Assembly: GCF_000682755.1 (NCBI RefSeq)
Contig: NZ_AWFF01000026.1
Location: forward strand, 1 to 64,000
DNA from: Hyphomonas beringensis
Lineage (GTDB): Bacteria > Pseudomonadota > Alphaproteobacteria > Caulobacterales > Hyphomonadaceae
Reading direction: 5' to 3'
Length of the DNA: 64,000 nucleotides
Shown: in pieces, positions 1-7,618 of the stretch
Layout of the letters: each line of letters opens with the position of its first letter
How positions within the stretch are numbered: position 1 is the first letter of the stretch
The notes under the pieces: generated by a model
What the model was told of the DNA's origin: nothing
What the model saw: the letters and a program-made list of their open reading frames with translations, nothing else
Databases searched by the model: none
Made by a program: the position numbers and the translations under genes

Positions 1-45
1 ATAAAGGCTACGGAATGGAGCGTTACCGCCCTGCGGAGGGATCAA

Positions 46-64
46 GCGAACGCATTGCGTTCGC
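46..64. repeat. Perfect palindrome, 9-bp arms
   Basis: Arms gcgaacgca (46-54) and tgcgttcgc (56-64) flank a single base, giving a 19-base perfect inverted repeat in non-coding DNA. It is seen directly in the sequence. Its role is unknown. Confidence 0.6.
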
Positions 65-147
65 CCCGCAGCAGGCCTTGAGCGCAAGCGATAGGCCCGC
101 GCTTTACAGGCACCATGCCCTGCGCTTACGCTCCGGGCCTGTTTCGG

Positions 148-172
148 GAAATCGTGCCACTGGCACGATTTC
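148..172. repeat. Perfect palindrome, 12-bp arms
   Basis: Arms gaaatcgtgcca (148-159) and tggcacgatttc (161-172) flank one base, a 25-base perfect inverted repeat. With almost no loop it is more likely a cruciform, a protein-binding site or a repetitive palindromic unit than a transcription terminator, and no T-run follows. Confidence 0.65.
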
Positions 173-373
173 TGATCCTCACCAGCCCAACCGGCTTTCA
201 CCGGCTCACCCTGGCCTGACCTGCCTAGGCGCTGGCGAGACCGTCTCTCCCCCCAGCACCATCCTGACCCTGCCCCCACGACCAGAACGGTACCTGATCC
301 GGCCCCCGTGTGAGCAGACCTGAAGTATGGCTTGGGGGCGTATCAGACGGATTGGGTTGGGGGCGGAAGGATG

Positions 374-423
374 TCCTCTCACATCCCGGCAGATACCTAC
401 GCAGGTATTGGTGGGGGAGAGGA
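374..423. repeat. Nested inverted repeats
   Basis: An outer 7-bp pair (374-380 with 417-423) encloses an inner hairpin with 6-bp stem and 4-base loop (393-398 with 403-408). It lies about 55 bases past the stop of the minus-strand acetyltransferase gene. There is no T-run on either strand, so a simple terminator is not supported. It may be a structured 3' end or part of a small RNA. Confidence 0.35.
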
Positions 424-478
424 TGGGGCTGTGTCCGCCGAAGTTTCGGTCCTGTGGCTCTGGCCCTCGGCCTGCGCC

Positions 479-973
479 TCAGGGTTTGCGGGTGTAATAG
501 GCGACGGCGTAATCGGGTTTGTAGCGTTTCTCGCCGACACGGGAGAAGCCCATGCGGGCATGGAATTTGTGGGAGAGCGGATTGTCCGGGTCCGTATTCA
601 CTTCGGCGCCGATCCAGTCCCGCCCCTTGGCCAGACCGAAGGCCGCCTCATACAGGCGCTGGCCGATGCGCAGGCCGCGCGCAGCCTCTGCCACGGCGAT
701 GCGGTCCACATAGAGCAGGCTCGCCTGCTCCTGTTCCATCCAGCGCTCAAACCAGCGGAGATTGTCGCTGGCATAGGCCATCGTGCCAGGCTCGATCAAA
801 TTGATGAAGCCGAGCGGCTGGCCGGCCTCATCCTCGGCCACCAGACAGGTGCCGACATCAAACCAGCGTTTCAGCCCCTCTGGCGTATCCTCATGCCCCA
901 CACCGGGCGTGCCGGCCTGATTGATGGCATAAAGGGCGGCAAGATCAGCGGGGGTGTAGGGACGAATACGCAT
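479..973 (-). CDS. GNAT-family N-acetyltransferase
   Basis: About 164 residues with the GNAT arrangement: an N-terminal 'MRIRPYTPADLAALY' strand-helix typical of the fold, a central beta-strand 'SLLYVDRIAVAEAARG', the acetyl-CoA pyrophosphate loop 'RGLRIGQRLYEAA', and a C-terminal 'HKFHARMGFSRVG' motif. The family moves an acetyl group from acetyl-CoA to an amine; the substrate cannot be read from the sequence. The ATG at 973 is chosen because it begins the conserved strand; another ATG in frame lies at 991, and neither has a strong ribosome-binding site. It stands alone on its strand between palindromic regions. Confidence 0.85.
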   Translation of the reverse strand: MRIRPYTPADLAALYAINQAGTPGVGHEDTPEGLKRWFDVGTCLVAEDEAGQPLGFINLIEPGTMAYASDNLRWFERWMEQEQASLLYVDRIAVAEAARGLRIGQRLYEAAFGLAKGRDWIGAEVNTDPDNPLSHKFHARMGFSRVGEKRYKPDYAVAYYTRKP

Positions 974-1041
974 CCGCGCGATGTGGGGCATGGGCCAGGG
1001 GATGGCAAGGCTGGGGTGCAGGGGTGCAGCCTATACCGGTC

Positions 1042-1128
1042 TCATCTTGAGCGAAGTCGAAGGATGAACGGGCCTAGACCCGAAAGCTTCCCCGCACGCG
1101 CACGATCCTTCGACTTCGCTCAGGATGA
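1042..1128. repeat. Paired inverted repeat (REPIN-like), upstream copy
   Basis: A forward unit at 1042-1067 containing gagcgaagtcgaaggatg is followed 37 bases later by the same unit inverted at 1105-1128, so the pair can fold into a long hairpin. It ends 14-17 bases before the GIY-YIG gene start. The unit resembles a dispersed repeat common in alphaproteobacterial genomes (from memory). An equally spaced copy lies directly after the same gene at 1547-1632. Confidence 0.8.
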
Positions 1129-1144
1129 GCGCTAGGGTGGTGTG

Positions 1145-1513
1145 ATGCGGTTCTGGGTTTATCTTCTGCAATGTGCGGACGGAAAATACTATGTCGGCTC
1201 ACATCGCGGAGACGATGTGGACGCCCGCGTCTGGGAGCACAATGAGGGCTTGAACCCAAAGGCGTTCACTTATTCTCGCAGGCCTGTGGAGCTGGTCTGG
1301 TGCGGGGAATTTTCGGACCCGACAGAGATGGTGAATTTCGAACGGCAGATGAAGGGCTGGACCCGCGCCAAGAAGGAAGCCTTTATACGCGGGGACTGGG
1401 ACAGCCTGAAATCCTTGTCGAAATCCCGCACGGCTCCGCCCATTCCGGAGAAGGGCCGTTTCTACAAACTGACCCATCCGGGTAAGCCACAAGACCCTGA
1501 CAAACCCAAATAA
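1145..1513 (+). CDS. GIY-YIG nuclease domain protein
   Basis: 122 residues in a single GIY-YIG endonuclease domain. Visible motifs are 'VYLLQ' (residues 5-9, the GIY strand), 'YYVG' (15-18, the YIG strand), a catalytic-type Arg28 in 'DARVWEHN', and Glu66 in 'NFERQMKGWTRAKKEAFI', which fits the metal-binding glutamate. Small stand-alone proteins of this kind are frequent in proteobacteria but mostly uncharacterised. Start is ATG 1145 or GTG 1142 just before it. Paired inverted repeats of one family lie immediately before (1042-1128) and after (1547-1632) the gene, which suggests a link between nuclease and repeat, as REP-associated transposases have with theirs; this is inference. Confidence 0.88.
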   Translation: MRFWVYLLQCADGKYYVGSHRGDDVDARVWEHNEGLNPKAFTYSRRPVELVWCGEFSDPTEMVNFERQMKGWTRAKKEAFIRGDWDSLKSLSKSRTAPPIPEKGRFYKLTHPGKPQDPDKPK

Positions 1514-1546
1514 AGATCGGACGCATCCCTGATCCTCTTCCCGGAC

Positions 1547-1632
1547 TCATCCTGAGCGAAGTCGAAGGATGATGCGGCAAAGCGCTAATCCGCAGCGCAC
1601 CCGCGCCCGTGCTTCGACTTCGCTCAGCATGA
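1547..1632. repeat. Paired inverted repeat (REPIN-like), downstream copy
   Basis: The forward unit at 1547-1572 and inverted unit at 1611-1632 belong to the same family as 1042-1128. The forward core matches the consensus gagcgaagtcgaaggatg; the inverted unit differs slightly (cgctcagcatga in place of cgctcaggatga). Core-to-core spacing is 52 bases against 53 in the upstream pair, and the spacers are alike (GC-rich, ending in cgcac/cgcg runs). It starts 34 bases after the GIY-YIG stop codon. Confidence 0.8.
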
Positions 1633-1747
1633 GCGCGTTCGGAAGGGCGGTTCGTGGCGGGAGTCTGGAGGGAGGGTATCGCTCCGCTCAACCCACCCTA
1701 CACTTGCTCAAGATTTATGAGAATTTCTGTCGAAAGCGCCTTGCACC

Positions 1748-2335
1748 TTAAGACGCGGCCCAGCCCATAGCGTTCAAAATTTCGTCAGCCATCCGAGATG
1801 CAGCTTGTTTTAGCATTACGCCGCCGGACAGGATAATTGCGCCTTTTAAAAAGCCGTTCACGAATCTCGAAATTAGGTCAGAAGAGAAGCGTCCCGCCCC
1901 CAAGGAGGCTTCAAACATGGCAATTTCGTGTAGCGCGATTGTGCGGTCATCTTCACTTAATTCGTTATCTGAATTAACTGAAGACTTAAGATCTTCCTTG
2001 GCAGCGCTGAGAACTTCCAGCTGCTCGTCCGTCATCTCAACGTAGTTGCGAGGGATATAGTATCCGAGCTTGAACTCGTATTCACGCTTGAGCTGTTGAA
2101 GCAATATCACCAGGCGTGCTCTAGGGTCGCGAGTTGCAACTTGAGGGCCTTGAAGGCCGGAGATGATCGTTCGTGCTTCTGCGGCAAGGCTTATGTCTCC
2201 AGATTTCCCGACAATGAAGAGAACGGAGCCTAACCACTCATGATTGACTGAATTGTCGTGCCGGAATGTCGCCTTCTCAGGAATTGATCCCAAGAGACGG
2301 ACAATCTCATTCAGAATTTGGGCATCTTCTGGCAT
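1748..2335 (-). CDS. Hypothetical protein co-oriented behind argG
   Basis: 195 residues, no family recognised. The protein is mostly helical and charged, with a glycine-rich hydrophobic segment near the C-terminus ('FLKGAIILSGGVMLKQ') that could be a membrane-associated helix. The start is ATG 2335, preceded by a strong ggaaggtgg ribosome-binding site; a TTG 12 bases upstream is less likely. It begins 13 bases after the argG stop on the same strand, so it can be read from the argG transcript. Base composition is unlike the neighbours (24 G+C in the 60 bases 1921-1980, against 42 in 3001-3060 inside argG), which hints at recent acquisition. Confidence 0.75.
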   Translation of the reverse strand: MPEDAQILNEIVRLLGSIPEKATFRHDNSVNHEWLGSVLFIVGKSGDISLAAEARTIISGLQGPQVATRDPRARLVILLQQLKREYEFKLGYYIPRNYVEMTDEQLEVLSAAKEDLKSSVNSDNELSEDDRTIALHEIAMFEASLGAGRFSSDLISRFVNGFLKGAIILSGGVMLKQAASRMADEILNAMGWAAS

Positions 2336-2348
2336 TCCACCTTCCAAG

Positions 2349-3590
2349 CTAGTTCTTCCCGAACTTCCGGTCGCGTCCCGCCAGCAGCTTGAGCCGCAAC
2401 GCGTTCAGGCGGATGAAGCCTTCGGCGTCCTTCTGGTCGTAGGCGCCGTGGTCGTCTTCGAAGGTGACGATGTCTTCCCGGTACAGAGAATAGGGGCTGG
2501 AGCGGCCGATCAGATAGGCCTGGCCCTTGTAGAGCTTGAGCTTCACTTCGCCGGAGACATAACGCTGGGAATGGTCGATGGCGGCCTGCAGCATTTCGCG
2601 CTCCGGGCTCCACCAGAAGCCATTATAGATAAGCTCTGCATATTTCGGCATCAGCTCGTCTTTCAGGTGCGCGGCGCCGCGGTCGAGCGTGGCCTGTTCG
2701 ATGCCGCGGTGGGCGACCAGCAGGATCGTGCCGCCGGGCGTCTCATAGATGCCGCGGGACTTCATGCCCACGAAGCGGTTTTCCAACAGGTCCAGCCGGC
2801 CGATGCCGTGCTTCTTGCCGTATGCGTTGAGGGCGGTGAGCAGCGTGGCGGGGCTCATTTCTTCGCCATTGATGGAGCAGGCATCGCCGCGCTCGAACCC
2901 GATGGTGATGATTTCCGCCTCGTCCGGTGCATCTTCCGGGCTGATCGTCCGCATATGAACGAATTCCGGAGCGGGCTCGGCCGGGTCTTCCAGCACTTTG
3001 CCCTCGGAGGAGGAGTGCAGCAGGTTTGCGTCGACGGAGAAGGGGGCCTCGCCGCGCTTGTCTTTCGCGATCTCGATGCCGTGGGATTCGGCGAATTTCA
3101 GAAGGTCTGTCCGGGATTTGAAATCCCAGTCGCGCCATGGGGCGATGACCTTGATGTCCGGGTTCAGGCCGTAATAGCCGAGCTCGAAGCGGACCTGGTC
3201 GTTGCCCTTGCCGGTCGCGCCATGGCAGACGGCGTCGGCGCCGACCATGTCTGCGATCTCGATCTGGCGCTTGGCGATCAGCGGCCGGGCGATGGAGGTG
3301 CCGAGCAGGTAGACGCCCTCATAGACGGCATTGGCGCGGAACATCGGGAAGACATAATCGCGCACAAAGTCTTCGCGCACATCCTCGATGAAGATGTTTT
3401 CCGGCTTCACGCCAGCGGCGAGCGCTTTTTCGCGTGCGGGCCCCAGTTCCTCGCCCTGGCCGAGGTCTGCCGTGAAGGTCACGACTTCCGCGCCGAACTC
3501 TGTCTGCAGCCATTTCAGGATGATCGATGTGTCGAGCCCCCCGGAATAAGCGAGGACGACTTTTTTCGGGGCGGAACCTGTCTTGGCCAT
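2349..3590 (-). CDS. argG: Argininosuccinate synthase
   Basis: 413 residues, the usual length. ArgG joins citrulline and aspartate at the cost of ATP to form argininosuccinate, the penultimate step of arginine synthesis. The N-terminal PP-loop ATP site 'SGGLDTS' is at residues 16-22, and other family blocks such as '[13 protein letters not shown]' and 'YETPGGTIL' are present. The ATG at 3590 has an aaagg ribosome-binding site about 10 bases upstream. It is transcribed away from the coiled-coil protein gene, and argB lies elsewhere in the window (30024), so arginine genes are scattered. Confidence 0.97.
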   Translation of the reverse strand: MAKTGSAPKKVVLAYSGGLDTSIILKWLQTEFGAEVVTFTADLGQGEELGPAREKALAAGVKPENIFIEDVREDFVRDYVFPMFRANAVYEGVYLLGTSIARPLIAKRQIEIADMVGADAVCHGATGKGNDQVRFELGYYGLNPDIKVIAPWRDWDFKSRTDLLKFAESHGIEIAKDKRGEAPFSVDANLLHSSSEGKVLEDPAEPAPEFVHMRTISPEDAPDEAEIITIGFERGDACSINGEEMSPATLLTALNAYGKKHGIGRLDLLENRFVGMKSRGIYETPGGTILLVAHRGIEQATLDRGAAHLKDELMPKYAELIYNGFWWSPEREMLQAAIDHSQRYVSGEVKLKLYKGQAYLIGRSSPYSLYREDIVTFEDDHGAYDQKDAEGFIRLNALRLKLLAGRDRKFGKN

Positions 3591-3773
3591 GAAGCTGTAC
3601 CTTTCTTGTGCACGCGCGCAACGGCTGTTGCCATAAGGTCCAAATGACGTGCTGACAAGCGTCGCTCTGGGATCAAGGGGATGGTTTTGGCCTGGTTAAT
3701 TAGTTAATATGAAAGGTAGGGGCATTAAGCCTGATGCCAGATAGGCAAAGGTAACCGCCGGAGGGGTTTTGAG

Positions 3774-5732
3774 ATGTTCGAGACAAGACTGACAGAAGGT
3801 CATGAAACGACTCCCATGCTTCGGGGCGGAGTGCGCAGGTCTGACGGGGCATCCCGCCCTGAAAAGGCCGTGCGGCAAAAGGCCGAGACCGATGTGCGCG
3901 GCAGCTTCCGTGAGCGCCTTGAGGCCCGCAAGGCGACGCGGCCCCAGTCGACCCTCGCCATTGATTCGGGCATTCGCTATCCGGCGCTGAAAGATGGCCG
4001 CGTTACCCGCGCGCCACGTGCCGTCAGCCCGGTGCAGCCGCCCTGCGCCGTACAGACAGAGCGCGCGCCGCTGAAGATGACCTTCGCGCTGCCGAGAGTG
4101 CCGGACATGGTGCTGAAGCGGACGCCGCTGAGTTCCGTCTCGGCGGGCGCATTGCCGCTGGCCGGGAAGGGCAAGGCGGGCCTGTCCGGCGGTGGGCATG
4201 ACGATGATGAGGGCGGTGTGCGCACGCGTCTGGGCGATGTATCGCAACTGGCATTTGCTGGTCTGGCTGTGCTGGGCCTGGCGGGTCTGTCGGTCATGGC
4301 AGCGGAATCGGCGCTGCATGAGGATGATCCCAGCGATGCAGGATCAGGCGAGACAGGTGGCGATGATTTGAAGCTGGCGCAGCAGGACGCGGCACCGACG
4401 CCGGCGGGGCAAACGTCTGCCCTGGCTCTGGCGGCGGCATCACAGCCGGTAGGCGCCGAGAGCCAGCCATGGTTTGATTACAAGCGCCTCGCCACAGAGA
4501 TTGCCGTGCGTCAGGAAGAGGCTGAGGCCGCCCGGGTCGAGGCTGAGACGAGAGCCGCCCAAGAGGCTGAACGCCGCGCCGCCGCTGCGATTGCCGATGC
4601 AGAAGCCGCGCGTCTGGCCGAGGAACAGAGCCTGGCCCAGTCCGCCCGCGAGGCACGTCTGGCCGAACAGGCCGCCGAAAAGAAACGCCTCGCTGAGCTG
4701 GAGGCCCGCCGCGTGGCAGAGGCCGAGGCCCTGCGTCAGGCGGAACTGGAAGCCCGGCGTGTGGCCGAAGCGGAAGCCAAAGCGCTGCGTCTGGAAGAAC
4801 TGGAAGCGCGCCGTCTGGCCGAAGCCGAAGCCGAGACGCGCCGCCTGGCGCAGCTGGATGCCCGTCGCGCAGCCGAGCTGGACGCGATGCGCCGCGCGGA
4901 CATTGCCGCGAAACAGGCCATTCAGGAACAATTGCGCCGTCAGGCTGGCTTTGCGGTACAGCCGGAACCTGCTGCGCCCGAGATAACAAAGGTCTCTGCT
5001 GCGCCAGAGGAAGATGCGCGGCTGGTGTCGGCAATTGGCATCACGGATATGCCGCAGCCTGCATCGCTGAAGCCTGCCTCCATTCAGGTAATGGCGCCTG
5101 CGCCGATGCCGGAGCAGAGCCGCCGGGCTGCGATCACTTTTGCTGCCTATACCGGCGCTGTGCCGAACCCGGCCTCTCTGAAGCCTGCCAACCCATTGCA
5201 GCTGGCAGCCGCCACGCCGACACAGCGCAGCGCGCCAAAGATCCTGACGGCGACGACGGCTGGGGTCCGCGCCTTTGACCGCCCGGTGGGCGCGGTTGCG
5301 CCGGTGGAGCAAACATCTCAACAGGTTGAGGATTTCATTGTCCGCCGCGTGCAGGCCGCGTCTGATGTGACCTTTACCGAAGAGGCGCTAAGCCCGCTGC
5401 GCGCAGATTTCCTTGAACTGGTGAACGGCGCACAGGATGGCAGCCGTTCCATTCTGGTGACGCCGGATGGCCGCCAGGTAGAGATCTTCATGGAAGAAAC
5501 GCTGACCCGCAATGTGAATCGTCCGGTGATCCGCACGGTCAGCTATAGTGTCAGCCAGTATGATGCCGTGCAGCGCTCAGTCGAGACGGCGGCAGAACAG
5601 GTGCCGGTAACGTGCCGCGATATTGCCTATGCCATTCCGGGCGTGGAGCGCGGACGGTTTGCGGCCTGCGAATCCGGCAAGGGCGACTGGCTGATCTCCC
5701 GCGCGACAGACCGGCCCGGCTCAGACGTTTGA
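3774..5732 (+). CDS. Membrane-anchored coiled-coil protein, function unknown
   Basis: 652 residues. Residues 1-150 are basic and probably cytoplasmic; one hydrophobic stretch at about 159-177 could be a membrane helix; residues about 240-395 form a long Ala/Glu/Arg coiled coil with tandem 16-18-residue units such as 'LEARRVAEAEA'; a Pro/Ala-rich linker follows; the C-terminal ~120 residues form a compact region with two cysteines, ending 'RFAACESGKGDWLISR'. The architecture recalls TonB- or TolA-like proteins that span the envelope, but I recognise no named family. The ATG at 3774 has a ggagggg ribosome-binding site at 3760-3766. Its 3' end overlaps the convergent DUF4112 gene by 12 bases. 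Confidence 0.8.
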   Translation: MFETRLTEGHETTPMLRGGVRRSDGASRPEKAVRQKAETDVRGSFRERLEARKATRPQSTLAIDSGIRYPALKDGRVTRAPRAVSPVQPPCAVQTERAPLKMTFALPRVPDMVLKRTPLSSVSAGALPLAGKGKAGLSGGGHDDDEGGVRTRLGDVSQLAFAGLAVLGLAGLSVMAAESALHEDDPSDAGSGETGGDDLKLAQQDAAPTPAGQTSALALAAASQPVGAESQPWFDYKRLATEIAVRQEEAEAARVEAETRAAQEAERRAAAAIADAEAARLAEEQSLAQSAREARLAEQAAEKKRLAELEARRVAEAEALRQAELEARRVAEAEAKALRLEELEARRLAEAEAETRRLAQLDARRAAELDAMRRADIAAKQAIQEQLRRQAGFAVQPEPAAPEITKVSAAPEEDARLVSAIGITDMPQPASLKPASIQVMAPAPMPEQSRRAAITFAAYTGAVPNPASLKPANPLQLAAATPTQRSAPKILTATTAGVRAFDRPVGAVAPVEQTSQQVEDFIVRRVQAASDVTFTEEALSPLRADFLELVNGAQDGSRSILVTPDGRQVEIFMEETLTRNVNRPVIRTVSYSVSQYDAVQRSVETAAEQVPVTCRDIAYAIPGVERGRFAACESGKGDWLISRATDRPGSDV

Positions 5733-6149
5733 GGCTTTGGCCAGTTCGGCCTCGTGCTTGCGGGCGCGTTTGATGAGGTGCTTTTCCACGACGCGAAAAT
5801 TCTTGCGGTGGGAGCGGAAAAAGACGTCGAAGACATCCCCCGCCAGCGGCACGGCGCCAATGGCCGCATCTGCGACGAGATTCCAGATAATCTGAATGTG
5901 CGCGGTGATGGGCAGTTTCAGGCGCGCGGCTGTGCCAAGCGCGTAGAGGCCCATGGCCCCGGTGACAGCATCCCCCGCAACCGGCACAACCCCGATAACA
6001 GCGTCCAGCCCGACCGGGACACCGGCGATTTTGAAGCGGGAATCCATCAGGCGGGAGAAGCGGTTGAAACCGGCGATTTCCTCTCCGATCGTGCGGCCCG
6101 TCGGAAGCCGCAAATGATGGTGCTCAGGTGTTTCGGCGCTGCCAGCCAT
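5721..6149 (-). CDS. DUF4112 domain protein
   Basis: About 142 residues matching the DUF4112 pattern: 'RLMDSRFKIAG' followed by hydrophobic glycine-rich segments ('VGLDAVIGVVPVAGDAV' and 'AAIGAVPLAGDVFDVFF') that look like two membrane hairpins, then a basic tail. Function unknown. ATG 6149 is chosen because the gcaggggg ribosome-binding site sits 6 bases upstream; ATG 6155 directly abuts that site and is less likely. It is convergent with the coiled-coil gene and diverges from the DUF952 gene. Confidence 0.8.
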   Translation of the reverse strand: MAGSAETPEHHHLRLPTGRTIGEEIAGFNRFSRLMDSRFKIAGVPVGLDAVIGVVPVAGDAVTGAMGLYALGTAARLKLPITAHIQIIWNLVADAAIGAVPLAGDVFDVFFRSHRKNFRVVEKHLIKRARKHEAELAKASNV

Positions 6150-6220
6150 TTTCATCCCCCTGCAGAATATGAGGTCAACACGGATTGCGCCTGGCGTCAA
6201 AGCCTGCTGAAACGCAGGTC

Positions 6221-6565
6221 ATGGACGACACACATGTCTTCAAATTGCTGACGGATGAGCAATGGCGTGATGCCGAACAGACCGGGGCGACCAATGTGCC
6301 GCTGGACCGGGATGACGGCTATGTGCATCTCTCAACCGCTGCGCAAGTTGCGGAAACGGCGCGACTATACTTTTCGGGCCAGAAGGATGTGCGCCTGGTA
6401 AGGTTCCCGGTGGATCGCCTTCCGCCCCTGAAATGGGAAAACAGCCGGGGGGGACAAATGTTCCCGCATCTCTATGCTTTCTTGCGTATTTCAAAGGCGG
6501 ATGCCGTCTGGCGTCTGGCCCTGGCAGAAGACGGGGCCCCCATCATGCCGAGGGATTTGACTTAA
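6221..6565 (+). CDS. DUF952 family protein
   Basis: 114 residues. The opening 'HVFKLLTDEQWRDAEQTG', the block 'DGYVHLSTAAQVAETA' and 'FPHLYAFLRISKADAV' are characteristic of DUF952, a small domain of unknown activity. The start is set at ATG 6221, where the conserved region begins; an in-frame TTG at 6185 would add an unconserved leader. The stop codon TAA directly abuts the ATG of pyrD, so translation of the two is probably coupled. Confidence 0.88.
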   Translation: MDDTHVFKLLTDEQWRDAEQTGATNVPLDRDDGYVHLSTAAQVAETARLYFSGQKDVRLVRFPVDRLPPLKWENSRGGQMFPHLYAFLRISKADAVWRLALAEDGAPIMPRDLT

Positions 6566-7618
6566 ATGAGCCTGACTGATCTTGGCGTTGCCGCCATCAA
6601 GATGCTGCCGCCGGAGCTGGCGCATACAGCAACCATCCGTCTGCTGAAGGCACGGATTGGGGTGCCCATGCGGCCGCCCGCGACGCACCCGACACTGGCG
6701 GTGAAGCTGCCGAAGTCCGGGCTTGCCTTGTCTGGCCCGGTCGGGCTGGCGGCCGGCTTTGACAAGAATTGTGATGTGCCGGCGGCGATGGCCAAATATG
6801 GCTTTGGCTTTGTTGAGTGCGGAACGGTGACGCCCAGACCGCAGCCGGGAAACCCGAAGCCGCGCCTGTTTCGCCTCAGTGAAGACCGCGCAGTGATAAA
6901 CCGGATGGGCTTCAACAATGAGGGCCTAGATTATTTCGTCGGTAATTTGGAAACCTATCAGGGCGAAGTGCCGATTGGCGCGAATGTCGGCGCCAATAAG
7001 GAAAGCGATGACCGGATTGCCGACTATGTTGAGGGTGTCGAAGCCGTTGCGCCCCATGCGGACTATATCACGATCAATATCTCTTCTCCCAATACGCCCG
7101 GCTTGCGCGGCCTGCAGGACAAGGCTTCCCTTGAGGCGCTGTTGACGGCGTGCGGGCAGGCAGAGCGCGCGGGCAAGCCTGTATTCCTGAAAGTGGCACC
7201 GGACCTGGACCCGCAGGCAATCAAGGATATTTGCGGCGTTGTGCGCGGGGCAGGGGCCTGGCTGTCAGGTCTGATTGTCTCCAACACGACGCTGGCCCGT
7301 CCGGAAAGCCTGCGCAGCGCCGACAAGGGCGAGACAGGCGGCCTCTCTGGCGCGCCACTGATGGAGCCGTCTACGGAGGTTTTGAAGGCCTTCGCGCGGG
7401 AATTGGGCGGCGAGTTTGATCTGATCGGCGCGGGCGGGATTGCCAGCGGCGAAGATGCCTATCGCAAGATCAAGGCTGGCGCGCATGCCGTGCAGCTTTA
7501 TTCAGCGCTGGTATATGAAGGCCCCGAACTGGCCGAGCGGATCAATCAGGACCTGGTCAGCCTGTTGCAGGCAGATGGGTTTACGACGCTGGCCGAGGCG
7601 GTCGGGAAAGACCTCTGA
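6566..7618 (+). CDS. pyrD: Dihydroorotate dehydrogenase (quinone), class 2
   Basis: 350 residues. It oxidises dihydroorotate to orotate with FMN and passes electrons to membrane quinone, the fourth step of pyrimidine synthesis. Seen are the class 2 N-terminal helical membrane-docking region (residues 1-40), the FMN-binding 'AAGFDKNCDV', 'INRMGFNNEG', and 'NISSPNTPGLRGLQ' with the catalytic serine of class 2 enzymes. It follows the DUF952 gene with no gap. Its last 38 bases overlap the convergent MATE gene. Confidence 0.97.
   Translation: MSLTDLGVAAIKMLPPELAHTATIRLLKARIGVPMRPPATHPTLAVKLPKSGLALSGPVGLAAGFDKNCDVPAAMAKYGFGFVECGTVTPRPQPGNPKPRLFRLSEDRAVINRMGFNNEGLDYFVGNLETYQGEVPIGANVGANKESDDRIADYVEGVEAVAPHADYITINISSPNTPGLRGLQDKASLEALLTACGQAERAGKPVFLKVAPDLDPQAIKDICGVVRGAGAWLSGLIVSNTTLARPESLRSADKGETGGLSGAPLMEPSTEVLKAFARELGGEFDLIGAGGIASGEDAYRKIKAGAHAVQLYSALVYEGPELAERINQDLVSLLQADGFTTLAEAVGKDL

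Larger units (their letters stand above)
1..478. other. Non-coding, palindrome-rich region at window start
   Basis: No convincing gene is seen on either strand: open frames here have no ribosome-binding site and no recognisable protein content. The stretch contains at least three self-complementary elements (annotated separately). It lies downstream of the minus-strand acetyltransferase gene ending at 479. It could be 3' untranslated DNA, a dispersed palindromic element, or an unrecognised structured RNA. Confidence 0.5.

Noticed and set aside
374-423. RNase P RNA, riboswitch or other known RNA at the window start
   Set aside because: None of the conserved core sequences I know for RNase P RNA, FMN, glycine, SAM-II or cobalamin elements is present; only a simple nested pairing is seen.
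310-1135. Long plus-strand frames opposite the GNAT gene and into the non-coding start region
   Set aside because: No ribosome-binding site and no protein family; the minus-strand GNAT frame explains the coding signal between 479 and 973, and the rest runs across palindromes.
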